Assembly (NCBI GenBank): GCA_012841765.1 | Contig: DUUA01000151.1 | Coordinates: forward strand, 1 to 11,345 | Source of the DNA: Acholeplasmataceae bacterium | Lineage (GTDB): Bacteria > Bacillota_I > Bacilli_A > ML615J-28 > CAG-698 | DNA length: 11,345 bases | Direction of reading: 5' to 3' | Shown here: positions 1 through 7,322 of the stretch, one piece after another | How positions within the stretch are numbered: the first letter of the stretch is position 1 | Layout of the letters: each line of letters begins with the position of its first letter | Notes under the pieces: model-generated | What the model was told of the DNA's origin: nothing | Seen by the model: the letters and a program-made list of their open reading frames with translations, nothing else | Database searches by the model: none | Made by a program: the position numbers and the translations under genes

Positions 1-30
1 AATAGAAGTATAATATTAGTTGCTAGATTG

Positions 31-176
31 TGTAGCAAAATGAACACAGACACTATTTGGATTGTTGCAAAATGAACACACCAGATTGAAAGTTTGTAGC
101 ATTTTGAACACAACGTTTATTAAGTATATTGCAAAATCAACACACCAAGTTGAAAGTATGTAGCATTTCATTTACA
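31..176. repeat. 64-bp-period tandem repeat, candidate IS21-like insertion-sequence end
   Basis: Two related motifs recur with an exact 64-bp period. TTGCAAAATGAACACA is at 65-80, and again at 129-144 with one change (TGAAC to TCAAC). TGTAGCATTTTGAACACA is at 95-112, preceded by the variant TGTAGCAAAATGAACACA at 31-48 and followed by a decayed copy at 159-176 that ends in TTTACA. The segment between the motifs (about 81-94 and 145-158) is also conserved. The two motifs are themselves related, as GCA(AAA or TTT)TGAACACA. Arrays of repeated transposase-binding sites near an end are known for IS21-family elements, so this may be such an end with the istAB-like genes left of the window. No transposase is present here, so the family assignment is inference; an unrelated iteron-like array is possible. 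Confidence 0.5.
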
Positions 177-198
177 GCAAGACATCTTGATATTATTT

Positions 199-230
199 AA
201 TGCCACTATTATTAGTGGCATTTCTTATTT
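199..230 (+). terminator. intrinsic terminator hairpin
   Basis: A perfect 10-bp stem AATGCCACTA (199-208) pairs with TAGTGGCATT (213-222) around a TTAT loop and is followed by the T-rich tail TTTCTTATTT. It would end transcripts coming from left of the window. It lies just after the repeat array and is the only strong hairpin before the broken gene. Confidence 0.7.
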
Positions 231-302
231 AAAAATACAGTTTAAGTATTATTTATAAATTTGCATATGTTTTAATATTATCATTTATAAAACTGAGAGA
301 AT

Positions 303-349
303 TTGACATGCTAAAATAATGTTGTTTTATTAATAATAAGAAATATAAT
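303..349 (+). promoter_or_regulatory. candidate promoter region of the broken gene at 375
   Basis: A consensus -35 TTGACA lies at 303-308, with TTTATT 17 bp downstream (326-331) as a weak -10. An alternative pair is TTGTTT (322-327) and a consensus TATAAT (344-349) at 16-bp spacing. An extended -10-like TGCTAAAAT also occurs at 309-317. One of these probably served the frameshifted gene beginning at 375; the sequence does not decide which. Confidence 0.4.
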
Positions 350-374
350 AATATTAAGAAGGGTATTATTTAAT

Positions 375-746
375 ATGGGATATGATTCTCCAACTAATAG
401 CGATTTTACTGCTCATGATTCAATGAGTTTTTACATAAACTTTTAACTGGCACTGAATTAAGTAAGATAGTTTATATTACTTTATGGTTTAATTTAGATT
501 CTGCAAATGATAAATATTTTGAAGTAGCGAGCAAAGTTCCAATGTTATTTGTTCAACAAGAATATTTATCAACATTTAGTAGTGATATTCATTCATCAAA
601 TTCTAATATTACAGCAAATAACTTTAAACAAAAATCATTTAACAAAAGTGCAAGCTGATTATTATACAATGATTGATATATTCATAACAAATAAAGATAA
701 TATGTCTTCTGAAAGCATTCTAATTTATATTGGTCAAAAGAAATAA
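375..746 (+). pseudogene. small hypothetical protein gene broken by two frame changes
   Basis: An AAGAAGGG Shine-Dalgarno-like run (356-363) precedes ATG 375. This frame reads MGYDSPTNSDF and then stops at 444-446. The reading continues in the second frame from about 437 (KLLTGTELSKIVYITLWF and onward) to a stop at 656-658. It then returns to the original frame from about 648 (VQADYYTMIDIF and onward) to TAA at 744-746. Rejoined, the product would be about 123 residues. The junctions sit near homopolymer runs (T-runs at 428-444, A-runs around 627-647), so decay by indel or a sequence error would look alike. I do not recognise the protein and assign no function. It lies between a probable mobile-element end and a terminator shared with the next gene, a plausible place for decay. 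Coding character is judged only from the plausible residue mix, so confidence is moderate. Confidence 0.45.
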
Positions 747-780
747 CTAATATTTGTTTAAACTAGATAAAAATAATAAA

Positions 781-810
781 AAAAATCTGTAGGTTTTTCT
801 ACAGATTTTT
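781..810. terminator. bidirectional terminator between convergent genes
   Basis: A perfect 12-bp stem AAAAATCTGTAG (781-792) pairs with CTACAGATTTTT (799-810) around a 6-nt loop. On the minus strand the stem begins within the TAA stop of the GGDEF gene (809-811) and is followed by a T-rich run (complement of 767-785). On the plus strand the TTTTTATT tail serves the broken gene at 375-746. Confidence 0.8.
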
Positions 811-2800
811 ATTCGCTATCTTTAATTAATTCATTAAACGCTTCAACAATCTCTGGATTATAATTAATACCAGATAAAGAGTTTATAATGTTTGTAGCTT
901 CTTCAATGCTTACTATATGACCATATAGTCCTGATATTAAAGATACATAATGATCTGCAAGACCAAGTATTTGAGAAATTAAAGGTATTTCATTGCCCTT
1001 AAGACCTTTAGGATAACCAGATCCATCCCAGTTTTCCTTATGCTGGTAAACAAAATCAGCAATATCCATTGTATCGTCAAATAAAGTAAGAATTCTATAA
1101 CTGACTGCTGGATAACATTTTGATTTATCAAGAGGGTCTAATTTAGTACCTTTGAGAGATTCGGGAAGTTTACCTATATTATGTAGTCTTCCTGACTCGC
1201 GTAAAGTATATAGTTCATTTCCAGAAAGTTTAAGCTTATTGCCAATTAATTCACAGATTTTAGCAGTATATTCAGAGTGAAGCTTCTCATTTGGTACAAC
1301 TTGGTAAAATGCATGTAAAATGCTTTGCAGCATTTGCTGATCTATATTTTTGCCAGTTGCCGCTTTTTCTTTATACATTTCACTTTCAGCATTTTCTTTA
1401 ATAGTTTGTATATTTTGCAAGTTACTAGTTTTTACATCAAAGCCCATTGATAAACTACATTTAATTGCATAAATGTTTTCTTTTGATAAAGCTTCTTTAA
1501 TTTTACTTATTAATAAACTTGCTTTTTCAAAATCAGTATTTGCCATTAAAATTACAAATTCATCGCCACCAATTCTAGCAAAAACATCTTTTTCTCTAGC
1601 AAAAGATTTTAAGACTTTAGTTGATTTTTTGATTAGTTCATCTCCAGCATTGTGGCCAAAAATATCATTTGTAAGTTTTAAACCATTTATATCTGAAAAA
1701 ATTATTGTAAGAGGATAATTAGAAGGATTATCATATTCTTTTAGAATATTTTCAAATGCACGTCTATTAATAAACCCTGTTAATGAATCATGATTCAGCA
1801 AATAATTTATCTTTTCTTCATCTTTTTTTCTTGAATCAATATTTCTTGTTGAACAAATAACAATTACTTCTTTTTGTTCATTTTTATAAAATTTCATTTC
1901 CGTTTCAGTCCAAGTAGCATAACCATTGCGATGCTTAATTTCCATTTCATATCGGTCGTGAGAACTTGAATTATCTACATTTTCAATTATCTTTTTATTT
2001 TTAGTAATAATTTCCATTAAATTATTATAATAATCTGAATTAACTAATTTTTGGAAATTGTTTTTTTGCATTTCATCAATTGAATAACCAGTAAGATTTT
2101 TCATAGAAGGACTTAAATAACTAATTTTATCTTGTGTTAAATTTATTACCCAAATAATATCAGAAATATTTTCTGTTATTAATCTAAATTTTTCTTCAGT
2201 TGCAGAAAATTTTAATTCTGCTTTCTTTTGATTTGTAACATCTAACAGTAATGATAGTAGAGCAGGTTTTTTATTCCAGTTGATTTTTACTACTTCTGAT
2301 TGAATGTAGCGTATTTCTTTATTTTGCCTATTCATTCTAAAATTGCAAGTCCTGTCAGTATCATTTGTTTTAAGAATTTTTTTATGAAATGACAAAACTT
2401 TTTCTAAATCTTCAGATAAAACACAATCCTTTATTTGCAGATTAAGCAAATTTTCTTTAGAATAACCAGAAAGATTTTCCATTTCTTGATTAACCATAAC
2501 TACTTTATTATCTTGAATTACTGCAATTGCTACAATCATATTTTCAAATAATAATTTGTAATTCTCATTAGATTTTTTTGCTTCATAAGTAAGATCTATT
2601 ATTTGGGTTTTAGAAGTTTTACATCTTTTTTGAAAAAATATAAATAAAAATATAAAAATAATTAATTCTACTAATAGATATGGCCATAAACTTGCAAAAT
2701 TACCAAAAACTAGAGGAAAACTATTATTAGAAGCGTTAACTTTCATTATAGAAAAAAGTACTATTAAGTTTATACCTAATAAATATGTAATATTTTTCAT
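809..2800 (-). CDS. membrane-anchored PAS-PAS-GGDEF protein with degenerate HD-GYP domain (diguanylate cyclase)
   Basis: The 663-residue protein probably makes cyclic di-GMP from two GTP at the membrane. Two hydrophobic segments (about residues 4-20 and 38-57) form an N-terminal hairpin. Two PAS-like sensor domains follow (about 80-190 and 202-325). The GGDEF domain (about 333-490) begins at DSLTGFINRRAFE, carries SDINGLKLTND and an intact GGDEF signature at 411-415, and has the inhibitory-site RxxD (R402-D405) exactly five residues before it. The C-terminal HD-GYP domain (about 495-660) keeps H508, GSGYP (593-597) and D616, but HD is HN (540-541), the HP histidine is Y563, and the HH pair is HK (587-588). 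It is therefore probably not a phosphodiesterase; a regulatory role is inferred. The start is supported by AGGAG (2808-2812) 7 nt upstream. The gene is divergent from the regulator at 3008. Confidence 0.92.
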   Translation of the reverse strand: MKNITYLLGINLIVLFSIMKVNASNNSFPLVFGNFASLWPYLLVELIIFIFLFIFFQKRCKTSKTQIIDLTYEAKKSNENYKLLFENMIVAIAVIQDNKVVMVNQEMENLSGYSKENLLNLQIKDCVLSEDLEKVLSFHKKILKTNDTDRTCNFRMNRQNKEIRYIQSEVVKINWNKKPALLSLLLDVTNQKKAELKFSATEEKFRLITENISDIIWVINLTQDKISYLSPSMKNLTGYSIDEMQKNNFQKLVNSDYYNNLMEIITKNKKIIENVDNSSSHDRYEMEIKHRNGYATWTETEMKFYKNEQKEVIVICSTRNIDSRKKDEEKINYLLNHDSLTGFINRRAFENILKEYDNPSNYPLTIIFSDINGLKLTNDIFGHNAGDELIKKSTKVLKSFAREKDVFARIGGDEFVILMANTDFEKASLLISKIKEALSKENIYAIKCSLSMGFDVKTSNLQNIQTIKENAESEMYKEKAATGKNIDQQMLQSILHAFYQVVPNEKLHSEYTAKICELIGNKLKLSGNELYTLRESGRLHNIGKLPESLKGTKLDPLDKSKCYPAVSYRILTLFDDTMDIADFVYQHKENWDGSGYPKGLKGNEIPLISQILGLADHYVSLISGLYGHIVSIEEATNIINSLSGINYNPEIVEAFNELIKDSE

Positions 2801-2841
2801 TTAATCACTCCTAATCGTATTAAAATTTCTTTTAGTATTTA

Positions 2842-2870
2842 ATTATACAATAAATACAGTCTTTATACAA
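2842..2870 (-). promoter_or_regulatory. promoter of the GGDEF/HD-GYP gene
   Basis: On the minus strand, TTGTAT (complement of 2865-2870) and a consensus TATAAT (complement of 2842-2847) are separated by exactly 17 bp. The -10 lies about 40 bp upstream of the start at 2800. A TTGACA (complement of 2878-2883) lies just upstream but is wrongly spaced for this -10. Confidence 0.6.
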
Positions 2871-2962
2871 GTGGAATTGTCAAGTGTCCCTTAATTTTTC
2901 TTAATAAATAGCAAATTATTTTACAGAAAAATGAGTGAATAATATATTTATTACTATATTTA

Positions 2963-2971
2963 TGTTATAAT
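2963..2971 (+). promoter_or_regulatory. extended -10 promoter of first XRE-like regulator
   Basis: TGTTATAAT is a full extended -10 element 36 bp before the ATG at 3008. No convincing -35 is seen 16-18 bp upstream (only TATATT-like sequence), which is usual for extended -10 promoters. The divergent promoter of the GGDEF gene lies about 95 bp away. Confidence 0.6.
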
Positions 2972-3007
2972 CATTGTAATAATTGCAAATAAATTAAGGA
3001 TGAAGCC

Positions 3008-4753
3008 ATGACTTTTACTGAACTATTTAATAAATACTATAATGATTTAAAATGTAACAACAATCAATTTAGTAAAATAACAAATATTTCACCATCTACT
3101 TTAAATAAAATTAGAAATGGAGAAAAAACATCATCACTTTCAAGTGATGAGATATTTTCTATTTGTAAAGGGTTTACTATAATTAGTGGAATTGGAAATA
3201 TTAAACTTAATTTTGATGATTTATATAAAGAGTTTTCAACTGCTGCTTCTTATTGTCAAATGTTAGATTTTTTAGCAAATAAACATTTCATAAGAAGTTT
3301 AAATGATTTATTAGATAAATTAGATATCAAGAATAGTAAATTAGCTCGAGCATTAAAGTTAGACCCATCTTATATATCAAGAATAAGAGAAGGTAAACGT
3401 GAGTTATTAAATAAAGAAAAGTTTGTTTCTAAATTGGAAAATTACTTATTAGATTACTATTTATTAGATGAACATATTCAAATCTATTCTAGTTTGTTCA
3501 AGGTTTCTTTGGACGAATTTAAGGTGGGTAATTTTTCTAAGTTCCTTAAATTATATTTATTTGAAGTTAATCAAGAAAAAAAGGATTCAGTAAATGAATT
3601 TATTGGTAATTTAAATTATTATATTGAATCAGAAAAAGACTTCGAATTTAATTATAATGATTATTTTGCAACTAATAATCAAGAAAACTACTATGGACTT
3701 GAAGAAGCAGAAAAGTCAGTTTTGGATTTTTTCATTCAAGTTTTGGAAAGTGATAGTACAGCTGATATAATCATTTATAATAATTATGGTGGAAATGAAA
3801 AAAAACAAAATGATTTATTTCTGAAAAGATGGTATTTTTTAATTGATAAAATTATAAAAAAAGGCCATAAAATCTTTAAAATACATGTAAAAAATAATGA
3901 CCAAATACATTTCATTAATGAAATGAAGTTTTGGGTGCCAATATATTTAAAAGGGCATGCTTTTCCATATTTAATAGAAGATTATAATAATTACCTTACA
4001 AAAACTCTTTTATATACAGCAGATGATATTTGTGCATTATCAGGAGAAACTAGTGTAAATCCAAGTGAAACACTATTATTTCGAACTAATAAGAATGATG
4101 TTGTTTCCTATTATACAAAGAAAAATCATAGTTTTTTAAATATGGCTTCTGTAATGGGAAAGACAAATTTTCTTTTTGATGAAAAATCTTATTTTGAAGC
4201 TATTAAACTTGATAATTTGAAAAATGGAGATTGGTTAGGAGTTTTGTTTCATCCTTCTCTTTTAGCAATTCCGCCCAATATTTTAACACAAATATTAGCT
4301 CGTTCTAATTTATCTTTAAAAATAAAAAATGATATTTTAGTGAGGATAAACAAATTTCAAAAAAATAGTGAATTATTATTAAAAATAAGAAAAATTTCTG
4401 AATTTTTCCCTTTCCTTACAAAAGAAGAATTTGAAAAATCTCCAGTTAAATTAGCATTAAACAGAATTTATTTTGATGAAAATCTATTTTATGAATATGA
4501 AGAATATTTAGAACATTTAAAATCTTTAGAAAAATTCTGCAAAAAGCACAATAATTATTCCTATGTCCTATTAAATAAACCATATTTTGAAAGTATAGAG
4601 ATGTTTGTTCACGCTAATAAGTTTGTTGTTGCCATGGATATAAAACCGCCTTTAAAAACTATTTCTTTTTATGGTAATACTATTATGGAAGGATTTGGGG
4701 AGAGTAGAGATATATTTTCTTCGTATATTTTAAAAGATAAAAATCCAAAATAA
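3008..4753 (+). CDS. large regulator with two XRE-like HTH motifs, paralogue 1
   Basis: This is a 581-residue probable DNA-binding regulator. Two helix-turn-helix motifs of the Cro/CI (XRE) type lie near the N-terminus: about residues 16-56 (recognition helix SPSTLNKIRNGEK) and 97-148 (DPSYISRIREGKR). The remaining 430 residues are a soluble region I cannot assign. It has a hydrophobic strand then helix pattern (ADIIIYNNY, 252-260; FLKRWYFLIDKIIKKGHKIFKIH as two pieces, 271-293), a W-P-x-Y motif near 309-313, GETSV (346-350), and a C-terminal YEEYLEHL block about 90 residues from the end. The strand/helix order recalls effector domains with a phospholipase-D-like fold seen in other regulators, but no catalytic HxK-type motif is visible, so this is weak inference. 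AAGGA at 2996-3000 supports the start with a 7-nt spacer. A paralogue follows after 137 bp. There is no signal peptide or membrane segment. Confidence 0.85.
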   Translation: MTFTELFNKYYNDLKCNNNQFSKITNISPSTLNKIRNGEKTSSLSSDEIFSICKGFTIISGIGNIKLNFDDLYKEFSTAASYCQMLDFLANKHFIRSLNDLLDKLDIKNSKLARALKLDPSYISRIREGKRELLNKEKFVSKLENYLLDYYLLDEHIQIYSSLFKVSLDEFKVGNFSKFLKLYLFEVNQEKKDSVNEFIGNLNYYIESEKDFEFNYNDYFATNNQENYYGLEEAEKSVLDFFIQVLESDSTADIIIYNNYGGNEKKQNDLFLKRWYFLIDKIIKKGHKIFKIHVKNNDQIHFINEMKFWVPIYLKGHAFPYLIEDYNNYLTKTLLYTADDICALSGETSVNPSETLLFRTNKNDVVSYYTKKNHSFLNMASVMGKTNFLFDEKSYFEAIKLDNLKNGDWLGVLFHPSLLAIPPNILTQILARSNLSLKIKNDILVRINKFQKNSELLLKIRKISEFFPFLTKEEFEKSPVKLALNRIYFDENLFYEYEEYLEHLKSLEKFCKKHNNYSYVLLNKPYFESIEMFVHANKFVVAMDIKPPLKTISFYGNTIMEGFGESRDIFSSYILKDKNPK

Positions 4754-4775
4754 CAAAAAATTATTTTGGATTTTT
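4739..4775 (+). terminator. intrinsic terminator overlapping the stop codon of the first regulator
   Basis: A perfect 15-bp stem AAAAATCCAAAATAA (4739-4753) pairs with TTATTTTGGATTTTT (4761-4775) around a 7-nt A-rich loop. The 5' arm is the last five codons of the gene, including its TAA. The tail TTTTTATTTA completes an intrinsic terminator, so the two regulator genes probably are not one simple operon. Confidence 0.8.
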
Positions 4776-4797
4776 ATTTATATTGATTGTAAATATC

Positions 4798-4824
4798 AGT
4801 CATTGACTATTTTTGTCAATGACT
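4798..4824. promoter_or_regulatory. perfect inverted repeat, candidate operator of the second regulator
   Basis: AGTCATTGAC (4798-4807) and GTCAATGACT (4815-4824) form a perfect 10-bp inverted repeat around TATTTTT. It is followed closely by -10-like TATACT (4831-4836) and TATATT (4847-4852), so it lies where a regulator would act on the promoter of the gene at 4891. It lacks a T-run after the second arm, so it is not an obvious terminator. Binding by either neighbouring HTH protein is inference. Confidence 0.5.
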
Positions 4825-4890
4825 ATCATTTATACTAAAAATAGTGTATATTAAAGATAAGTTTAAATTTACTAAGAAGGAAGAATTACT

Positions 4891-6624
4891 ATGAAGTTTT
4901 CACAACTATTATCAAAATATTGTCAAGATCTATCTTGTACAAATATAGAACTAAGCAAAAGGTCAAATCTTGATCCTTCTTTAATCAGCAGAATAAAAAA
5001 TGGCAAAAAAGGAACAAACATTGATAAACAATCAATTGAAACTATTAGTAACGCTTTAATCGAATTAGCTAATGATAAAAAAATAATTGATTTTCCAAAA
5101 GATATAAAGCTTCATTTAGAAAATGCTCTTAAAGAAGAAAAAAAGCTAAGAAAAGAAAAACAAGCATTATTCTCAAATAATTTTGATTTATTACTAAAAG
5201 AACTAAATGTAAAAAACAATCATATTGCTAATTATTTAGTTGTTGATCCTAGTTATATTTCCAGGATTAGAAATAACAAAAGAAAACCATATATTATTGA
5301 TCAATTTATTGATAGTGTTTGTAAATATTTACTTAAATATTATTTTAATGATGAGGATTTAAAAATATATAGAGAATTATTAAATTATAATAAAAAAATT
5401 TTAGCTCCTGATTTATTTACTGAAAAAATGAAAAATTGGCTAATTAATAATAATGAGATTAAAAAGAATTCACTTGATATTTTACTTAGAGAAATTGATA
5501 AATATCAAATAAAAAAGATAGTTAAAGATAAGATGTTTTTAGGTGAAGTAAAGAGTGAATTTATTTTACCAAAGAATAGAAGATATTATGGTGTTGAAGA
5601 AACAAAACAAGCTATTTTAGATTTTTATGCTCTAGTTATTAATAATGATAAAACAAGTGATATTATAGTATATAATGACTTTCCTTTAAATATTTATTGG
5701 GATGATACGATGTTTATAAAAAAATGGTTATTATATATGCAAATAGCTATTGAAAAAGGAAACCGAATTTATAAAATTCATTATTTAAATGAATCTACTT
5801 CTGCTATATTTGATGAGATTAATACTTGGCTGCCACTATTTATGAGTGGTATGGTAAAACCTTACTACCTTGAAAAACAAACTCATACTGTTTCTAGTAG
5901 TTTGTTATTAGTAGCGACAAATCTAGTAGCTATTATTGGAGAATCAACAGTAGACGATAATAGTATTATGACTAGATTAACTAAAATAGAAGAAGAGGTA
6001 AAATATTATGAAGCAAAAAGTAGATCTTTTTTAAAAATTGTTAAACCTTTGGCTCAAATCTTTTTTAAACAAGATGAGAATGAATACGAAGAATATTTAG
6101 AATCACGAAGTGGGAAGAAAAAAGATTATATAAGAATTATTAATATGCCACCGAATTTCACAATGACAGATAAACTTTTTGAAAAGTTAATAAAAGAAAA
6201 TACATTATCTGAATCTTATCTTTTATATATAAAGAAAAGATGCCAAATTAGAAATGGTGCTATAAAATTGTTTCTTGAAGATTTTCAAATGTTAGATATA
6301 TTGTCCATACTTAGTGAAGAAGAATTTAATTTAAAAGTTAGAAAAATGATTGTAGCAAGAAGCACTAATGATGAAGATATAGTTTATTCATATCAAGATT
6401 ATTTGGATCATGTAAATCAAACTAAGGATTTTTCTGAGAAACACCCCAATTATAAATTAATTGTTACAAATGAATTTAATTATGAAAATTTAGAGTTTTA
6501 TATTCAAAAAGAAAACTGTGTTGTTGTTGAAAAGACAAATTACCCAATTGTTTCAATAGTTTTTGAAAATGAGAGAATTATTGAGGCTTTTGAAAAAGAA
6601 ATTTTGCATATTATAAAAACTTAA
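4891..6624 (+). CDS. large regulator with two XRE-like HTH motifs, paralogue 2
   Basis: This 577-residue protein has the same architecture and nearly the same length as its upstream neighbour. HTH 1 spans about residues 16-56 (DPSLISRIKNGKK) and HTH 2 about 97-148 (DPSYISRIRNNKR). The string DPSYISRIR occupies the same residue numbers (119-127) in both proteins. Other shared landmarks are YYG(L/V)EE at 228-237, a D-I-I-(I/V)-Y-N strand near 254-262, K-I-H at about 291-297, W-(V/L)-P-(I/L)-(Y/F) near 309-317, GE(T/S)(S/T)V, and the C-terminal Y-x-(E/D)YL-(E/D)-H block followed by KHxNY. Overall similarity by eye is modest, so the duplication is old. AAGGA at 4877-4881 supports the start with a 9-nt spacer. 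A perfect inverted repeat lies 67-93 bp upstream. No terminator is evident after its TAA. The ligand or signal is unknown. Confidence 0.85.
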   Translation: MKFSQLLSKYCQDLSCTNIELSKRSNLDPSLISRIKNGKKGTNIDKQSIETISNALIELANDKKIIDFPKDIKLHLENALKEEKKLRKEKQALFSNNFDLLLKELNVKNNHIANYLVVDPSYISRIRNNKRKPYIIDQFIDSVCKYLLKYYFNDEDLKIYRELLNYNKKILAPDLFTEKMKNWLINNNEIKKNSLDILLREIDKYQIKKIVKDKMFLGEVKSEFILPKNRRYYGVEETKQAILDFYALVINNDKTSDIIVYNDFPLNIYWDDTMFIKKWLLYMQIAIEKGNRIYKIHYLNESTSAIFDEINTWLPLFMSGMVKPYYLEKQTHTVSSSLLLVATNLVAIIGESTVDDNSIMTRLTKIEEEVKYYEAKSRSFLKIVKPLAQIFFKQDENEYEEYLESRSGKKKDYIRIINMPPNFTMTDKLFEKLIKENTLSESYLLYIKKRCQIRNGAIKLFLEDFQMLDILSILSEEEFNLKVRKMIVARSTNDEDIVYSYQDYLDHVNQTKDFSEKHPNYKLIVTNEFNYENLEFYIQKENCVVVEKTNYPIVSIVFENERIIEAFEKEILHIIKT

Positions 6625-6678
6625 GAATTATTAATTATAGTTGTAATTTTCAAGATCTTTCATTTTTCCTTTAATATA

Positions 6679-6715
6679 TTGTAAAAGCTCTGTAATAGTG
6701 ATAAGATATTATAAT
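6679..6715 (+). promoter_or_regulatory. promoter region of the small membrane-protein gene
   Basis: TTGTAA (6679-6684) and the extended -10 TGATAAGAT (6699-6707) have 17-bp spacing between hexamers. A consensus TATAAT lies immediately downstream at 6710-6715 but has no good -35. Both are 45-60 bp before the start at 6762. Confidence 0.45.
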
Positions 6716-6761
6716 AGAAAAGAAAATAAAAATTAATGCAAAATTAATGAGGAATAATACT

Positions 6762-7181
6762 ATGATGGAAAAACAAAATAAACCTAAAGTATCTTCAAAA
6801 GATATTATTATTATAATTTTCATTATAAGTTTAACGGCTTTAATTATTACATTTATTAATAAAATGTTTGAAGAACGTGAACCACGGACAGAATTAATTC
6901 ACGAAGAAATAATAAATATCAAAAGTTTTGTTTTGCATTGGTATCAAGAGTTTGATGAAGATGAATTACATACTGTAAATAGAAATGAGATTAGCTTTAG
7001 TTCGGGGAAATATCCGTTAACTTTTGCAGTCAATCGTTTGCGAGCAGTTTTTCCTGATGGTAAAGCGATATTTATTGTTTTTAATTATATTGATTATTTA
7101 GAGTTCTATCAAAGTGAGGGAGAAATTGTGGCCGTAATTTCTTATCACAATTCAGGACGGTACACATTTGTTGTAAAATAA
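6762..7181 (+). CDS. small single-pass membrane protein of unknown function
   Basis: I do not recognise this 139-residue protein. A short positively charged N-terminus (KQNKPK) precedes a strongly hydrophobic segment at about residues 14-33 (rich in I, L and F) and then FEEREPR. By the positive-inside rule the remaining 100 residues would lie outside the membrane. The outer part contains alternating hydrophobic strands (SFSSGKYPLTFAV, KAIFIVFNYIDY, EIVAVISYH, RYTFVVK) and looks like a small beta-rich domain. I chose ATG 6762 over the in-frame ATG 6747 because TGAGGAA (6748-6754) overlaps the earlier start and is spaced correctly only for 6762 (or 6765). It has its own promoter-like elements, and the strand is shared with both neighbours. 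Confidence 0.7.
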   Translation: MMEKQNKPKVSSKDIIIIIFIISLTALIITFINKMFEEREPRTELIHEEIINIKSFVLHWYQEFDEDELHTVNRNEISFSSGKYPLTFAVNRLRAVFPDGKAIFIVFNYIDYLEFYQSEGEIVAVISYHNSGRYTFVVK

Positions 7182-7224
7182 AAAATAATTAAATATATTA
7201 CTATCTTTATTTATTGATAGGGTG

Positions 7225-7230
7225 TATAAT
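7225..7230 (+). promoter_or_regulatory. -10-like element upstream of the zinc-ribbon gene
   Basis: A consensus TATAAT lies at 7225-7230, and a second one (preceded by GGATAAGA) at 7282-7287. Neither has a good -35 at 16-18 bp. Either may start the zinc-ribbon mRNA; the closer site would leave a leader of about 30 nt. Confidence 0.35.
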
Positions 7231-7322
7231 ACAATTATTAAGATTATCAGTTAGTATTAAAGTCACCCAGTGTGGATAAGATATAATGAAATTAAGTCTT
7301 AAAAAAAGAAATAGGAGAAAAA

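Noticed and set aside
31..176. CRISPR array
   Set aside because: Spacers between the repeated motifs are themselves conserved, the copies are few and divergent, and no cas genes are present.
549..746. 65-codon ORF as an independent gene
   Set aside because: Its first 33 or so codons overlap the better-looking frame of the broken gene at 375-746, and ATG 549 has no ribosome site; only its tail belongs to that gene.
1473..1718. 81-codon plus-strand ORF
   Set aside because: It lies wholly antisense to the GGDEF domain, whose motifs prove the minus-strand reading, and has no Shine-Dalgarno of its own.
3008..6624. Peptide-pheromone receptors of the Rgg/PlcR type
   Set aside because: Those have one HTH and helical tetratricopeptide repeats; here there are two HTHs and a mixed strand/helix region without visible repeats.
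7201..7220. CTATC...GATAG hairpin after the membrane-protein gene as a terminator
   Set aside because: The stem is only 5 bp with a 10-nt loop and lacks a T-run.
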